A stretch of 64,000 nt of DNA from Variovorax sp. J22P240 (GTDB lineage: Bacteria > Pseudomonadota > Gammaproteobacteria > Burkholderiales > Burkholderiaceae_C): the NCBI RefSeq assembly GCF_030316855.1, contig NZ_JASZYR010000008.1, positions 124,001 to 188,000 of the forward strand. The letters are read 5' to 3'. The position numbers and the translations under genes were made by a program. This document shows positions 53,196 to 61,938 of the stretch, in pieces. The notes below the pieces were generated by a model. The model saw only the letters and a list, made by a program, of their open reading frames with translations, did not search any database and was not told where the DNA came from. How positions within the stretch are numbered: position 1 is the stretch's first letter; each line of letters starts with the position of its first letter.

Positions 53196-54721
53196 CGTGC
53201 CCCCGCCAGCGGTATGTACGAACGGCCTATCTGGGTCATGTCGACCGGGCACAGAGCGGCCGCGCCCAGAAGGAAGGAACACAGTGCCAACGCCAGCACG
53301 GCCAACTGCTGGTAGCGTGGAATGCGCACCTTCGGCACCCATCCGGCCTCTGCCGGCGTCATCGCGCGCACGACGACCAGGAACACGTAGGCGCTCGTCA
53401 ACAACCCACCCACGAGCATCACCAGCACCCACCACCATTGCGCGGTCGCGATCGCGGCCGACAGCAGCAGCCACTTCGCGAGAAAGCCGCCCGAGGGGGG
53501 CAGCCCGATCAGCGATGCGCCTCCGAGTGCAAAGGCGACCATCGTCATCGGCAGCGCGCGCCCGACGCCGCGCAGGTCCGCGACACGGTCATGCCCGAGC
53601 GTCGAGTAGATGAGTCCGGCGGCCATGAACATGGCGGCCTTCGCGGTGGCGTGCGAGATGGCCTGCAACATGCCGCCGCTGACGGTCGATGCGCTGTCGA
53701 GCTGCGCGGCATCCATGCCGAAGACCAGCGGAAACATCAGGAAGAGATAGCCGATCTGCGCAACCGTCGAATAGGCGATCAGCAGCTTCAGTCGCGCCTG
53801 CCGCAACGCCACGACATTGCCGACCAGGATCGCCGCCGCACCCAGCGCCGCCAGCAATTGGGCGGAGGGCCAGGTCACGACATTGGCGAAGACGTCGAGC
53901 CACAGACGCACCACCAGGAACCACGCGCCCTTGATCACCAGCGCGGAGAGCACCGCGCTCGCCGCTGCCGGTGCGCCGGCATGCGCGGGCGGCAGCCACA
54001 GGTGCAGCGGGAAGAGCGCCGTTTTCGCGAGAAGGCCTGCCGTCATCAGCGCGGCTGCGGCCCAGGTCACAGGCTCGGCCCGCACGTTGGCCGCCAGCAA
54101 CGCGATGTCCAGCGTGCCGTAGGCGCCGTACAGCAGGAAGGCGCCCAGCAGATACAACATGGACCCCAGCAGCGCGTACACCAGATAGCGCAGCGCTGCC
54201 TGCAGCGTCTCGCCGCGGCCGTCGAGGCTGACGAGCGGGACGCCCGCGAACGTCAGCAGTTCGAGCGCGACATACAGGGTGAACACGTCTCCGCTCACGA
54301 ACACGAGGTTGAGCGACCCCCACACAGCGGGCAGCAGCAGCCAGAACATGAATGGCGCCCGCGCCTCGCGCGTGCCCTTCGGCGTGCCGAAATCGCCGCA
54401 GGCGTAGATGCCGATCACGCCAATGACGACCGCGACGGCCACCAGCATGATGACCGACAGGCCGTCCGCGCGCAGCGCCACACCCAGCGGCGGCGTCCAG
54501 CCGCCGAGCAGGTAGACGATCGCATCGCCGGTCTGCACCAGCGCGCGGGCGATGGCGAAAGCAATGCCGAGCCCGAGCAGCAGCGTGACCATGGCGACCC
54601 GCTGCGCATTGCGCCCACCCAGCAGCAGCCCGACGAGCACGCCGACGAACGGCACCAGCACCGCCAGCACGAGCAGGAAGCCGTCGGGTGTTGTCAGGTC
54701 CATCGACGCGGAGAGCGGCAC
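53192..54721 (-). CDS. mnhD: Mrp-type antiporter subunit D
   Basis: A 509-residue proton-antiporter subunit with about 14 helices. Both key charged residues are present: E154 in TM5 (VALELLTF) and K233 in TM7 (LLAKTALFPLHLWLPPAHA). I use GTG 54721 because a GGAGAG ribosome site precedes it; ATG 54703 is possible. It abuts the MnhC gene and overlaps the next subunit by 4 bases. With the neighbouring subunits it would exchange Na+ or K+ for protons across the inner membrane. Confidence 0.9.
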   Translation of the reverse strand: MPLSASMDLTTPDGFLLVLAVLVPFVGVLVGLLLGGRNAQRVAMVTLLLGLGIAFAIARALVQTGDAIVYLLGGWTPPLGVALRADGLSVIMLVAVAVVIGVIGIYACGDFGTPKGTREARAPFMFWLLLPAVWGSLNLVFVSGDVFTLYVALELLTFAGVPLVSLDGRGETLQAALRYLVYALLGSMLYLLGAFLLYGAYGTLDIALLAANVRAEPVTWAAAALMTAGLLAKTALFPLHLWLPPAHAGAPAAASAVLSALVIKGAWFLVVRLWLDVFANVVTWPSAQLLAALGAAAILVGNVVALRQARLKLLIAYSTVAQIGYLFLMFPLVFGMDAAQLDSASTVSGGMLQAISHATAKAAMFMAAGLIYSTLGHDRVADLRGVGRALPMTMVAFALGGASLIGLPPSGGFLAKWLLLSAAIATAQWWWVLVMLVGGLLTSAYVFLVVVRAMTPAEAGWVPKVRIPRYQQLAVLALALCSFLLGAAALCPVDMTQIGRSYIPLAGAR

Positions 54722-55063
54722 CTAGATCTCTCCATCGGCAGCTTTCGCCTGGGGCGGCAGATCGCCGGACAGCGTGACCGATCCGGCTTCCTCGAACAGC
54801 CGCAGCAGCAGCGCCACGGCGAGCGCGGACGCCCCGAAGGCCACGACGATGGCAGTGATCAACAGCGCCTGCGGAACCGGATCGCCGTTCATCCCGGCGG
54901 CCGCGCCCCGGCGCGCGATCACCGCGCACACCACGAAGATGCCGTTGCCGATCAGGTTGAAGGCGAGGATCTTGCGCAGCGGCTGAGGGTTGACGATGAG
55001 GCCGTACAAGCCCAAGCCGACGAGCACCGCGCCACACAGTCCGAACAAGGTGGTGGCGCTCAT
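54722..55063 (-). CDS. mnhC: Mrp-type antiporter subunit C
   Basis: A 113-residue NuoK/MnhC-like membrane protein with three helices; the conserved KILAFNLIGNGIFVV stretch near residue 31 and PVPQALLITAIVVAFG near 62 mark the family. Its ATG (55061-55063) overlaps the stop of the gene at 55060 by 4 bases, and its stop is directly adjacent to the MnhD start. Confidence 0.92.
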   Translation of the reverse strand: MSATTLFGLCGAVLVGLGLYGLIVNPQPLRKILAFNLIGNGIFVVCAVIARRGAAAGMNGDPVPQALLITAIVVAFGASALAVALLLRLFEEAGSVTLSGDLPPQAKAADGEI

Positions 55064-56001
55064 GACGGTGACGTCCTTTGTGGCGCGCCGGCCAGCAGCA
55101 GGGCCAGCGTCATCGCCAGAGAGGGCATCAGCGCCACTTCGACGATGACGATCAGCGGCTTGGCGTGGCCTTCGGGATAAGCGAGGAAAGCGCCCGCGAG
55201 GGCGACGCCCGTGAAACCGATGGCGATGAACACCGCCGGCCCGGCCACCAGCACGGTGCGCAGCCAGGTGCGGCTCACGGGAGGTGCGTCCGCCAGCCCC
55301 GCCATCATGACCAGCAGCCACATCGCCGCGAGGATGGTCGCGCCCTGGAACTTGCCGCCCGGATCATCGGCACCCACCCACAGGATGTAGATGGCGACGA
55401 CGATGCCGATCGGCGGCAGCACGCGCGCGAAGTACGCGAGGATGCCGTTCGGGTCCGCCGGCTGCGCGGGGCCGGGACGACCGCCCCACGCGCGGTCCGG
55501 CGCCAGCGACCACACACCCACCAGCGCGAACAGCAGCACGATGGCTTCGAGCAGCGTGTCCATTGCACGGAACGAGAGCAGCACTGCCGTGATCGGGTTG
55601 CCGACGCCCGTCGAGGCGATGTTGGCGGCCACCTGGGGGGCGAGGGTCGGCGGCGGTTCGGGCAGTGCGAGCACGCAGACAGCTATCACAGCGGCCACGC
55701 CGACCGCGGCCACCGCGGCCAGCACGCGCGTGGGCAGGCCGGGTTGATCGACGCGGGCCGCGGCCTCCGTCCGGCGCAAGCGCGAGGCGGCACCGACCAG
55801 CAGCGCACCGGTCAAGCCGGCGCCGATCGCGGCCTCCGTCATCGCCACGTCGATCGCCGACAGTTGGAGCCACACCAGAGTAAGCAGCAGTCCATAAGGA
55901 ATGAATCCGGCGACCGCCGCGAAGGTGTCGCGCGCGAAGACAGTCCACGCCGCCAGCCCGAGGAACAGGAGTGCAAGGGCGATGTTCAGGGTCAGGCTCA
56001 T
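55060..56001 (-). CDS. mnhB: Fused MbhD/MbhE-MnhB antiporter subunit
   Basis: A 313-residue membrane protein that combines three parts: an N-terminal DUF4040/MbhD-like region (about 1-75, LSAIDVAMTEAAIGAGLTGALL), an MbhE-like middle (about 135-165, AMDTLLEAIVLLFALVGVWSL) and a C-terminal MnhB domain (about 195-305, LPPIGIVVAIYILWVGADDP). In canonical Mrp systems the first two belong to the end of MrpA. Overlaps both neighbours by 4 bases. Confidence 0.85.
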   Translation of the reverse strand: MSLTLNIALALLFLGLAAWTVFARDTFAAVAGFIPYGLLLTLVWLQLSAIDVAMTEAAIGAGLTGALLVGAASRLRRTEAAARVDQPGLPTRVLAAVAAVGVAAVIAVCVLALPEPPPTLAPQVAANIASTGVGNPITAVLLSFRAMDTLLEAIVLLFALVGVWSLAPDRAWGGRPGPAQPADPNGILAYFARVLPPIGIVVAIYILWVGADDPGGKFQGATILAAMWLLVMMAGLADAPPVSRTWLRTVLVAGPAVFIAIGFTGVALAGAFLAYPEGHAKPLIVIVEVALMPSLAMTLALLLAGAPQRTSPS

Positions 56002-56294
56002 GGCTTCTGCCCCTCGCGGCGCACGGCGCGCGCAATGAGCTGGGACACCGTCGCCGACCCCAGGAGGACGAGAAACCAGATGAGCACGAGCTTGAACGCG
56101 GTCGAGAGGCTGTCTACCTGCGGGAGCAACCCCACCACCACGAGCCCGAGCCCCAGGTTGTCGGCTTTGGTCAGCGCATGCAGCCGGGTGAAGGTGTCGG
56201 GAAAGCGCAGCAGGCCCACGCTGCCAGCGAGAAAGAAGAATCCGCCCGCGCAAATGGCGGCGATGGTGAAGATGTCGGCGACGAGGTTCGTCAT
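55998..56294 (-). CDS. mnhG: Mrp-type antiporter subunit G
   Basis: A 98-residue membrane protein with three helices and the MnhG hallmark GLLRFPDTFTRLHALTKADNLG (about 27-48). Its start overlaps the MnhF stop and its stop overlaps the MnhB-fusion start, each by 4 bases. Confidence 0.93.
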   Translation of the reverse strand: MTNLVADIFTIAAICAGGFFFLAGSVGLLRFPDTFTRLHALTKADNLGLGLVVVGLLPQVDSLSTAFKLVLIWFLVLLGSATVSQLIARAVRREGQKP

Positions 56295-56575
56295 GATCCG
56301 TCGCTCCCCGCTTCATCCCGCACTGTGGTCGCCCCGGCCTTCACGAAGGCGATGGCGGCAAAGGCCGCGAGGATCGACAGCGTCAGCACCACGTCGATGA
56401 CGGCATCCATGTCGATGGCCGCGCCCGCCAGCAGCAGGGCCGCGATGCCGCCAGTGCCGAAGAGCTGCACGGCCATCATGCGATCGACGTTGCCCGGTCC
56501 GCGCAGGATGCAGACCAGGCCCAGCGCGACCATCGCGAGCACGAAGGCGGTGGCGCCGATCAGGAAGCTAGTCAT
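56291..56575 (-). CDS. mnhF: Mrp-type antiporter subunit F
   Basis: A 94-residue, three-helix protein with the MnhF-type stretch RGPGNVDRMMAVQLFGTGG (about 25-43). It overlaps MnhE by 8 bases at its start and MnhG by 4 at its end. In Mrp complexes MrpF lies next to the D/A subunits and has been implicated in cation passage. Confidence 0.92.
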   Translation of the reverse strand: MTSFLIGATAFVLAMVALGLVCILRGPGNVDRMMAVQLFGTGGIAALLLAGAAIDMDAVIDVVLTLSILAAFAAIAFVKAGATTVRDEAGSDGS

Positions 56576-57068
56576 GGCCTTCCCCCGCCACCAGGGCCTT
56601 GGTCAGCAATTGCTCCTCTTCGGCCATGTGCTGCGCGAGCGGCTGCGTCACATCGAGGCAGTGATAGACGATGGAGGTTTCGGTCTCACCGACCGGAACG
56701 GAGCCCGGCAGCAGGCTCATGATCGAAGCGAACTCGTTGCGCGCCAGCCCCGGCGGAAAGCCCACCGGACACGAGACGAATCCCGGCTGCATCGGCATGC
56801 GCGGATCGAGCGCGCGACGGGCCACGTCGATGCCGGCCAGCACCGACTGCCAGAGGAAGTGCGGCACGAATCCGAGCAGCGCGCGAAAGCGCACGTGCCC
56901 CGCCTCACGCGGGAGGAGGTGCAGGCTCGTCCAGGTCGCGGCGACCGTGGACACCAGACCGAACCCGAGGTCGGCCGGCTTCACACTCGGCATCAGCACG
57001 AGCCAAAGCGCCAGGAACATCGCACCGCGCGCCAGCGCCGTGCCAGCCAGCGAAGGCGTCAGCGTCAT
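56568..57068 (-). CDS. mnhE: Mrp-type antiporter subunit E
   Basis: A 166-residue MnhE-like protein with two or three N-terminal helices and a soluble C-terminal domain (HCLDVTQPLAQHMAEEEQLL). ATG 57068 is chosen because the first helix begins directly after it. Its start overlaps the stop of the unknown membrane-protein gene by 4 bases (57065-57068), tying that gene to the antiporter. Confidence 0.88.
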   Translation of the reverse strand: MTLTPSLAGTALARGAMFLALWLVLMPSVKPADLGFGLVSTVAATWTSLHLLPREAGHVRFRALLGFVPHFLWQSVLAGIDVARRALDPRMPMQPGFVSCPVGFPPGLARNEFASIMSLLPGSVPVGETETSIVYHCLDVTQPLAQHMAEEEQLLTKALVAGEGHD

Positions 57069-57679
57069 GACGACCCTCCTTCGGTGCCTGCGCAGACAAG
57101 CTGCACATCCATGCGACTCAGCCGCTCGTAGAGACGCGTCTCCTCGCGGATCGGCCACCAGTCGTACAGGAATATCTCCATCGGCCGCCACAAGGCGACC
57201 CAGCCGCCAATCACCAGGCTCTCCTGCACGAGCCGGGTGTAGCGCTCCTTGTCGAAGAGGCCCGCGATGAACTCGCCGACGAAGAAGGCAATCGCCAGGA
57301 ACACGAGGCCGATCAGCAAGCTGATGCGACCCAGCCGCAGCAGCCGCCGCATCTGGCGCCGGGTGGACACCGCGCGCTGGCGGAAGTATTCCCCGACGGC
57401 ATCGCGCAGCATCGAGGCGGCTTCCGGTGCCGCGGTCCGGCTTTCGATGCGAACCACCAGCGCCATTGGGCGTCCCGCCGGCACCTCGCGGGCCCAGTCG
57501 ACGATGTAGTCCTGCGCCCTGGGATCGAGGTCACGCTCCCGGAACGGCGCCGGGTCCATCGAGTTGAAGAGTTGCCGCAGTTCCGCGACATGCAGTTCGA
57601 GCACCGCGCGCCCCTCCGCGGCCGGGCTCTCCCCAGAGGACAACCTGGTCGTCGCTGCAGGTGCGGGGGTCGGGGTCAA
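57065..57679 (-). CDS. Unknown two-helix membrane protein in the RND/Mrp operon
   Basis: A 204-residue protein I cannot assign. The N-terminal 110 residues are soluble and acidic (ELHVAELRQLFNSMDPAPFRERDLD, then YIVDWAREVPAG), followed by a basic RRQMRRLLRLGR stretch, a membrane segment (about 118-140), and a second hydrophobic stretch (about 155-170, VIGGWVALWRPMEIFLYDWW). It follows the RND pump gene by 18 bases and overlaps MnhE by 4 bases, so it links the two halves of the operon. It could act as an adaptor or regulator of either complex. Confidence 0.75.
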   Translation of the reverse strand: MTPTPAPAATTRLSSGESPAAEGRAVLELHVAELRQLFNSMDPAPFRERDLDPRAQDYIVDWAREVPAGRPMALVVRIESRTAAPEAASMLRDAVGEYFRQRAVSTRRQMRRLLRLGRISLLIGLVFLAIAFFVGEFIAGLFDKERYTRLVQESLVIGGWVALWRPMEIFLYDWWPIREETRLYERLSRMDVQLVCAGTEGGSS

Positions 57680-57697
57680 GGGGGTGCTCCTCGTTCA

Positions 57698-60600
57698 TCA
57701 CGCCGGATCGCTCGCGGGATCGAAGGCCTCGTCTCGCGGCGGCGGCTTTTCCTTGCCGAACACCGCCACGTACACGGTCGGCAGGAACACCAGCGTCAAC
57801 ACCGTTGCCACCAGCAGACCGCCCATGATGGCGAAGGCCATCGACCCCCAGAAGACCGTCGGCGCGATCGGGATCAGGCCCAGCACGGTCGATATCGAGG
57901 TCAGCATCATCGGGCGCATGCGCGATGTTCCCGAGGCCACGACCGCATCGAGAACGCTCTGGCCTTCGGCGCGGTTGGTCTCGATCTGCACGATCAGAAT
58001 CACCGCGTTCTTCGCGATCATCCCGATCAGCGCCAGGATGCCGAGGATGGCGACGAAGCCAAGCGGCCGGTTGAACAGCAGCAGCGTGAGGACCACGCCG
58101 ATCAGCCCCAGCGGCATGATGCAGACCACCATCGCCAGCCGCCGGAAGCTCACCAGAAGCACCATCATGCTCACGAGCATCAGCACGATCATCAGCGGCA
58201 CGACGGCGTACACCGAGGCGCTCGATGCGGCGCTTTCCTCGAACAGGCCGCCGGTCTCGACCTTGTAGCCCTTCGGCAGCTTGGCGTTGAACTCGACCAT
58301 CCTCGGCGCGAGTTTCTCGACCACCTCGTCCGGCAGCACGCCGTGGACGACGTCGGCGCGCACGGTCAGCGTGGGCAGGCGGTTGCGCCGCCAGATGAGC
58401 GGCAGCTCCTGCTCTTCGGTGAAGGTCGCGAACTGGCTCAGCGGCACCATGCGCCCGGTGGGCGTGGGCACCTGCAGCGAGCTCAGCGTCTGGAAGGACG
58501 CCCGCTGGTCGTCGGTGGCACGGGCCACCACATTGATCAGGTAGATGTCGTCGCGCACCTGCGTCACCGGCGACCCGGTGACCGCTGCGTTCAGGATGCC
58601 CGACAGCGTGCGCGTGCTCACGCCCAGTTGCCGCGCCTCGTCCTGGTTGATGTGCACCCTGACCTGCCGCGCCGGCTCCATCCAGTCGTAATTGACGTGG
58701 CGCACGCGCGCATCGGAGCCCAGCACGTCGGCCAGTCCGAGCGCGTACTTGCGCACCTCGTTCGTGTCCGGCCCGCTCACGCGGTATTGCAGCGGCCAGC
58801 CCACCGGAGGCCCCAGCTCGAGCGGGGACACGCGCGCGACCACGTCGGGGAACTGCTCCGCCAGCGCCTTCTCGAGCTTCAGCTGGAGCCTGTCACGCGC
58901 GTCGAGGTCCTTGGCGACAACGACGAACTGCGCGAAGAACGGGTTGGCGAGTTGCACGTTGAGCGTGAGGATGAAGCGGATCGCACCGCGCCCGACGTAG
59001 GTGCTGAAATGGTCCACATCGGCGTCTTCCTTCAGCAGTGCCTCGAAACGCTCCGCCTGCGCCTGCGTCGCATGGATCGAGGCGTTCTGCCGCAAAGTCA
59101 TGTCGATCGTCAGCTCGGGCCGGTCCGACGCCGGGAAGAACTGCCGCGGCACGAACTGCAAGAGGAAGATGGTCGCCACGAAAGCGGCGATGGTCAGCCC
59201 GATGGTCAGCCACTTCGCGCGAATCGCGCCTTGCAGGAAGCGGCCGTAGATCTCGGTCACCTTGCTCGGCTTGGGCGGCGCAGCATCGGGCTTGGGCGCC
59301 TTCAGGATCGCCTTGCCAACCAGCGGCGAGAAGATCACGGCACCGAGCCACGACACGATCAGCGCAATGGCCACGACCGCGAAGATCGAGAAGGTGTATT
59401 CGCCCGCCGAGCTTCTTGCAAAGCCGATCGGCACGAAGCTCGAGATGGACACCAGCGTGCCGATCAGCATCGGCGCGGCGAGCGTGCGGTAGGCGAAGGT
59501 CGCGGCCTGGTCCTTGGTATCGCCCGCCGCGAGCCGGTTGATCATCGCGTCGACGGTGGTCATCGCGTCGTCGACGAGCAGGGTCAGCGCGATGATCAGC
59601 GCGCCCAGCGAGACGCGATGCAGGTCGATGTTCAGCACGTCCATGATGGCGAACACGATCGCCAGCGTGAGCGGAATGGACAGCGCCACCACCGTGCCCG
59701 GACGCACGCCGAGGCTCACGAAGCTACACACCAGGATGATGATGATGGCCTGCCACAGCGAGGCCATGAAGTCATTGATGGCGACGTCGACCGTGACGGC
59801 CTGGTCCGCCACCAGCGTGGGCTGGATGCCGTGCGGCAGGTTCGCCGTGATGTCGGCCATCTCGGCGCGGATGTTGCGGCCGAGCGCGAGAACGTCGCCG
59901 GCATCTCGCATCGCGATCGCCAGGCCGATGGCCGGCTTGCCGTTGACGCGGAACATCGGCTGCGGCGGATCGACGAAGCCGCGCCGCACCGTCGCGATGT
60001 CGCCCAGGCGAATGATGCGATTGCCGAAGACGAGGTTGACCGCCTCGATGTCACGCTCCGAATCGAAGGCGCCGGTGACGCGCATGAAGACACGCTCCTG
60101 CTCGGTCTGGATGGTGCCGGCAGGACGCACGATGTTCTGCGCCTGGAGCGCGGCGACGATGGTCGGGTAGTCCAGGCGCAGGCCGGCGAGGCGCTCGGTC
60201 GAGAACTCGATGTAGATCTGCTCGTCCTGCGAGCCCATCACCTCGATCTTCGAGACGTCGGGCACCTGCAGCAGGCGCGAGCGGGCGGCCTCGACATAGT
60301 CACGCAGTTCGCGGAAGGTGAAGCCGTCGGCCGTGAAGGCGTAGATGATCCCGAAGGTGCTGCCGAAATCGTCGTTGAAGAAAGGTCCGACCACGCCGGC
60401 CGGCAAGGTCTGCCGCATGTCGCCGATGTTCCGGCGCACCTGATACCAGATGTCCGGGACCACCGCCGCCGGTGTCGACTGCTCGAGGTCGACGAAGATC
60501 GTCGTCTGGCCGGCGACCGTGTAGCTGCGCACCCGGTCGAGATGGTTGGTTTCCTGCAGCGTGCGTTCGAGCCGCTCGGTGACTTGTTTCAGGGTCTCGT

Positions 60601-60778
60601 CCACGGTAGCACCGGGCCAGCCCGCCGCGACCACCATGGTGCGGAAAGTGAAGATCGGATCCTCCGCACGGCCCAGCCGAATGAAGGACAGCGTGCCCGC
60701 GACCACCGCGATGATCATCAGGAAGATCACCAGCGAGCGCTTGGAGAGCGCCCACTCCGACAGGTTCGGGCCGATCAC
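57698..60778 (-). CDS. RND-family efflux pump
   Basis: A 1026-residue inner-membrane RND transporter with 12 helices and two large periplasmic loops, of the hydrophobe/amphiphile or AcrB-like subgroup. The proton-relay aspartates D403-D404 in TM4 (LLVDDAMTTVD) and the TM10 lysine in GMIAKNAVILIV are present, so it should be active. It overlaps the adaptor gene by 4 bases. The first residues (MIGPNLSEWALSKRSLV) resemble the MdtB/CzcA-like amphiphile pumps rather than AcrB itself. Substrate is unknown. Confidence 0.92.
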   Translation of the reverse strand: MIGPNLSEWALSKRSLVIFLMIIAVVAGTLSFIRLGRAEDPIFTFRTMVVAAGWPGATVDETLKQVTERLERTLQETNHLDRVRSYTVAGQTTIFVDLEQSTPAAVVPDIWYQVRRNIGDMRQTLPAGVVGPFFNDDFGSTFGIIYAFTADGFTFRELRDYVEAARSRLLQVPDVSKIEVMGSQDEQIYIEFSTERLAGLRLDYPTIVAALQAQNIVRPAGTIQTEQERVFMRVTGAFDSERDIEAVNLVFGNRIIRLGDIATVRRGFVDPPQPMFRVNGKPAIGLAIAMRDAGDVLALGRNIRAEMADITANLPHGIQPTLVADQAVTVDVAINDFMASLWQAIIIILVCSFVSLGVRPGTVVALSIPLTLAIVFAIMDVLNIDLHRVSLGALIIALTLLVDDAMTTVDAMINRLAAGDTKDQAATFAYRTLAAPMLIGTLVSISSFVPIGFARSSAGEYTFSIFAVVAIALIVSWLGAVIFSPLVGKAILKAPKPDAAPPKPSKVTEIYGRFLQGAIRAKWLTIGLTIAAFVATIFLLQFVPRQFFPASDRPELTIDMTLRQNASIHATQAQAERFEALLKEDADVDHFSTYVGRGAIRFILTLNVQLANPFFAQFVVVAKDLDARDRLQLKLEKALAEQFPDVVARVSPLELGPPVGWPLQYRVSGPDTNEVRKYALGLADVLGSDARVRHVNYDWMEPARQVRVHINQDEARQLGVSTRTLSGILNAAVTGSPVTQVRDDIYLINVVARATDDQRASFQTLSSLQVPTPTGRMVPLSQFATFTEEQELPLIWRRNRLPTLTVRADVVHGVLPDEVVEKLAPRMVEFNAKLPKGYKVETGGLFEESAASSASVYAVVPLMIVLMLVSMMVLLVSFRRLAMVVCIMPLGLIGVVLTLLLFNRPLGFVAILGILALIGMIAKNAVILIVQIETNRAEGQSVLDAVVASGTSRMRPMMLTSISTVLGLIPIAPTVFWGSMAFAIMGGLLVATVLTLVFLPTVYVAVFGKEKPPPRDEAFDPASDPA

Positions 60779-61887
60779 TGCGCGGCCTCGAGCATCCGGA
60801 CCTTCTGGCCGGGCCGCAGCGCCTGGACGCCCGCGGTCACCACCACATCGCCGGGCGCGAGCCCCGACGTGACCTGAACGCGCGCGGCGTCATAGGCCCG
60901 CACTTCGATCGCCCGGGCCGACACGGTGCCGGCCTTCGGATCGACCACCCACACGGAGGCGCCTTGACCCGATCGAGTCAGCGCCGAGGCAGGTATGTCG
61001 ATGGCGGGAGCGCTGTCGAGCTTCATGCGCCCGTTCACTGTCGTGCCCAGGCGCATCGCGGCGGGCGCGTTGATCAGTCGGACCCTGACGCCGAACGTGC
61101 CCGTCACCGGATCGGCGCGAGGCGAAACCTCGCGAACCTGGCCCTTGGCGGTGACGTTCGGATCGCTCACGAGCGAGACGGTGATCTCCGCGTCCGAAGG
61201 CGCACTGTTCTTGACCTGCGCGGGCACGTCGAAGACCGCATCGCGCGCACCCTCCCGCGCAACCTGGACGATCATCCGCCCCGCCTGCACCACCTCGCCC
61301 GGCTCCGGCCCGCGTGCCGTCACGATGCCGGACACATCGGAGACCAGGCGCGTGTAGCTCAGGCGGTTCTGCGCGAGCGTCACCAGCGACTGCGCGGACT
61401 CGACCTGCGACTGCGCCACCTTCAGCAGTGCCTCCGCCTGCTCGAAGGAAGCGCGCGAGACCGCATCCTCCTTGAGGAGATCCCGCAACCGCACATGGTT
61501 GTTGCGGGCCTCCACGCCCTGCGCCTGCGCTGCCGACAATTGCGCTCGCGCGGACTGCAGGCTGCTTTCCTCGTTCAGCGGATCGAGCCGTGCCAGCACC
61601 TGGCCAGGCTTCACCCTGTCGCCGATCTCGACATTGCGCTCGACCAGCCTTCCGTCGATCCGGAACGACTGGTTGATCTCCGTCTGTGCCTGCACGGTGC
61701 CGGTGAGGTTCACGGTGTCGCCGATCGCGCGCTTCTCTATCGTCATGACGCGGACCGGGCGGATCTCAGCCACCGGGGCCTCCTCGGCGCGCCTGCAGGC
61801 CGACAACAGAACAAGCGCAGTGAGAGCGATCAGCGTTGTCGTTCTGACCAGGTAGTCAACTCGTTGATCAGCGGATTTCTCAGGCAC
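60775..61887 (-). CDS. RND efflux periplasmic adaptor lipoprotein
   Basis: A 370-residue membrane-fusion protein with a lipobox (LLSAC) near residue 31. Lipoyl-like halves (VEIGDRVKPGQVLARLDP), a coiled-coil hairpin (about 100-165) and a beta-barrel region follow. I use GTG 61887, which has an AGGACA ribosome-site-like stretch; the longer frame starts at a TTG at 61905. First gene of the eleven-gene operon; no transcriptional regulator is adjacent. Confidence 0.9.
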   Translation of the reverse strand: MPEKSADQRVDYLVRTTTLIALTALVLLSACRRAEEAPVAEIRPVRVMTIEKRAIGDTVNLTGTVQAQTEINQSFRIDGRLVERNVEIGDRVKPGQVLARLDPLNEESSLQSARAQLSAAQAQGVEARNNHVRLRDLLKEDAVSRASFEQAEALLKVAQSQVESAQSLVTLAQNRLSYTRLVSDVSGIVTARGPEPGEVVQAGRMIVQVAREGARDAVFDVPAQVKNSAPSDAEITVSLVSDPNVTAKGQVREVSPRADPVTGTFGVRVRLINAPAAMRLGTTVNGRMKLDSAPAIDIPASALTRSGQGASVWVVDPKAGTVSARAIEVRAYDAARVQVTSGLAPGDVVVTAGVQALRPGQKVRMLEAAQ

Positions 61888-61938
61888 GGCACGTTGTCCT
61901 ATCAATGGAGCGGCGGCTGATTGGCCGCAGCCCCGGGG

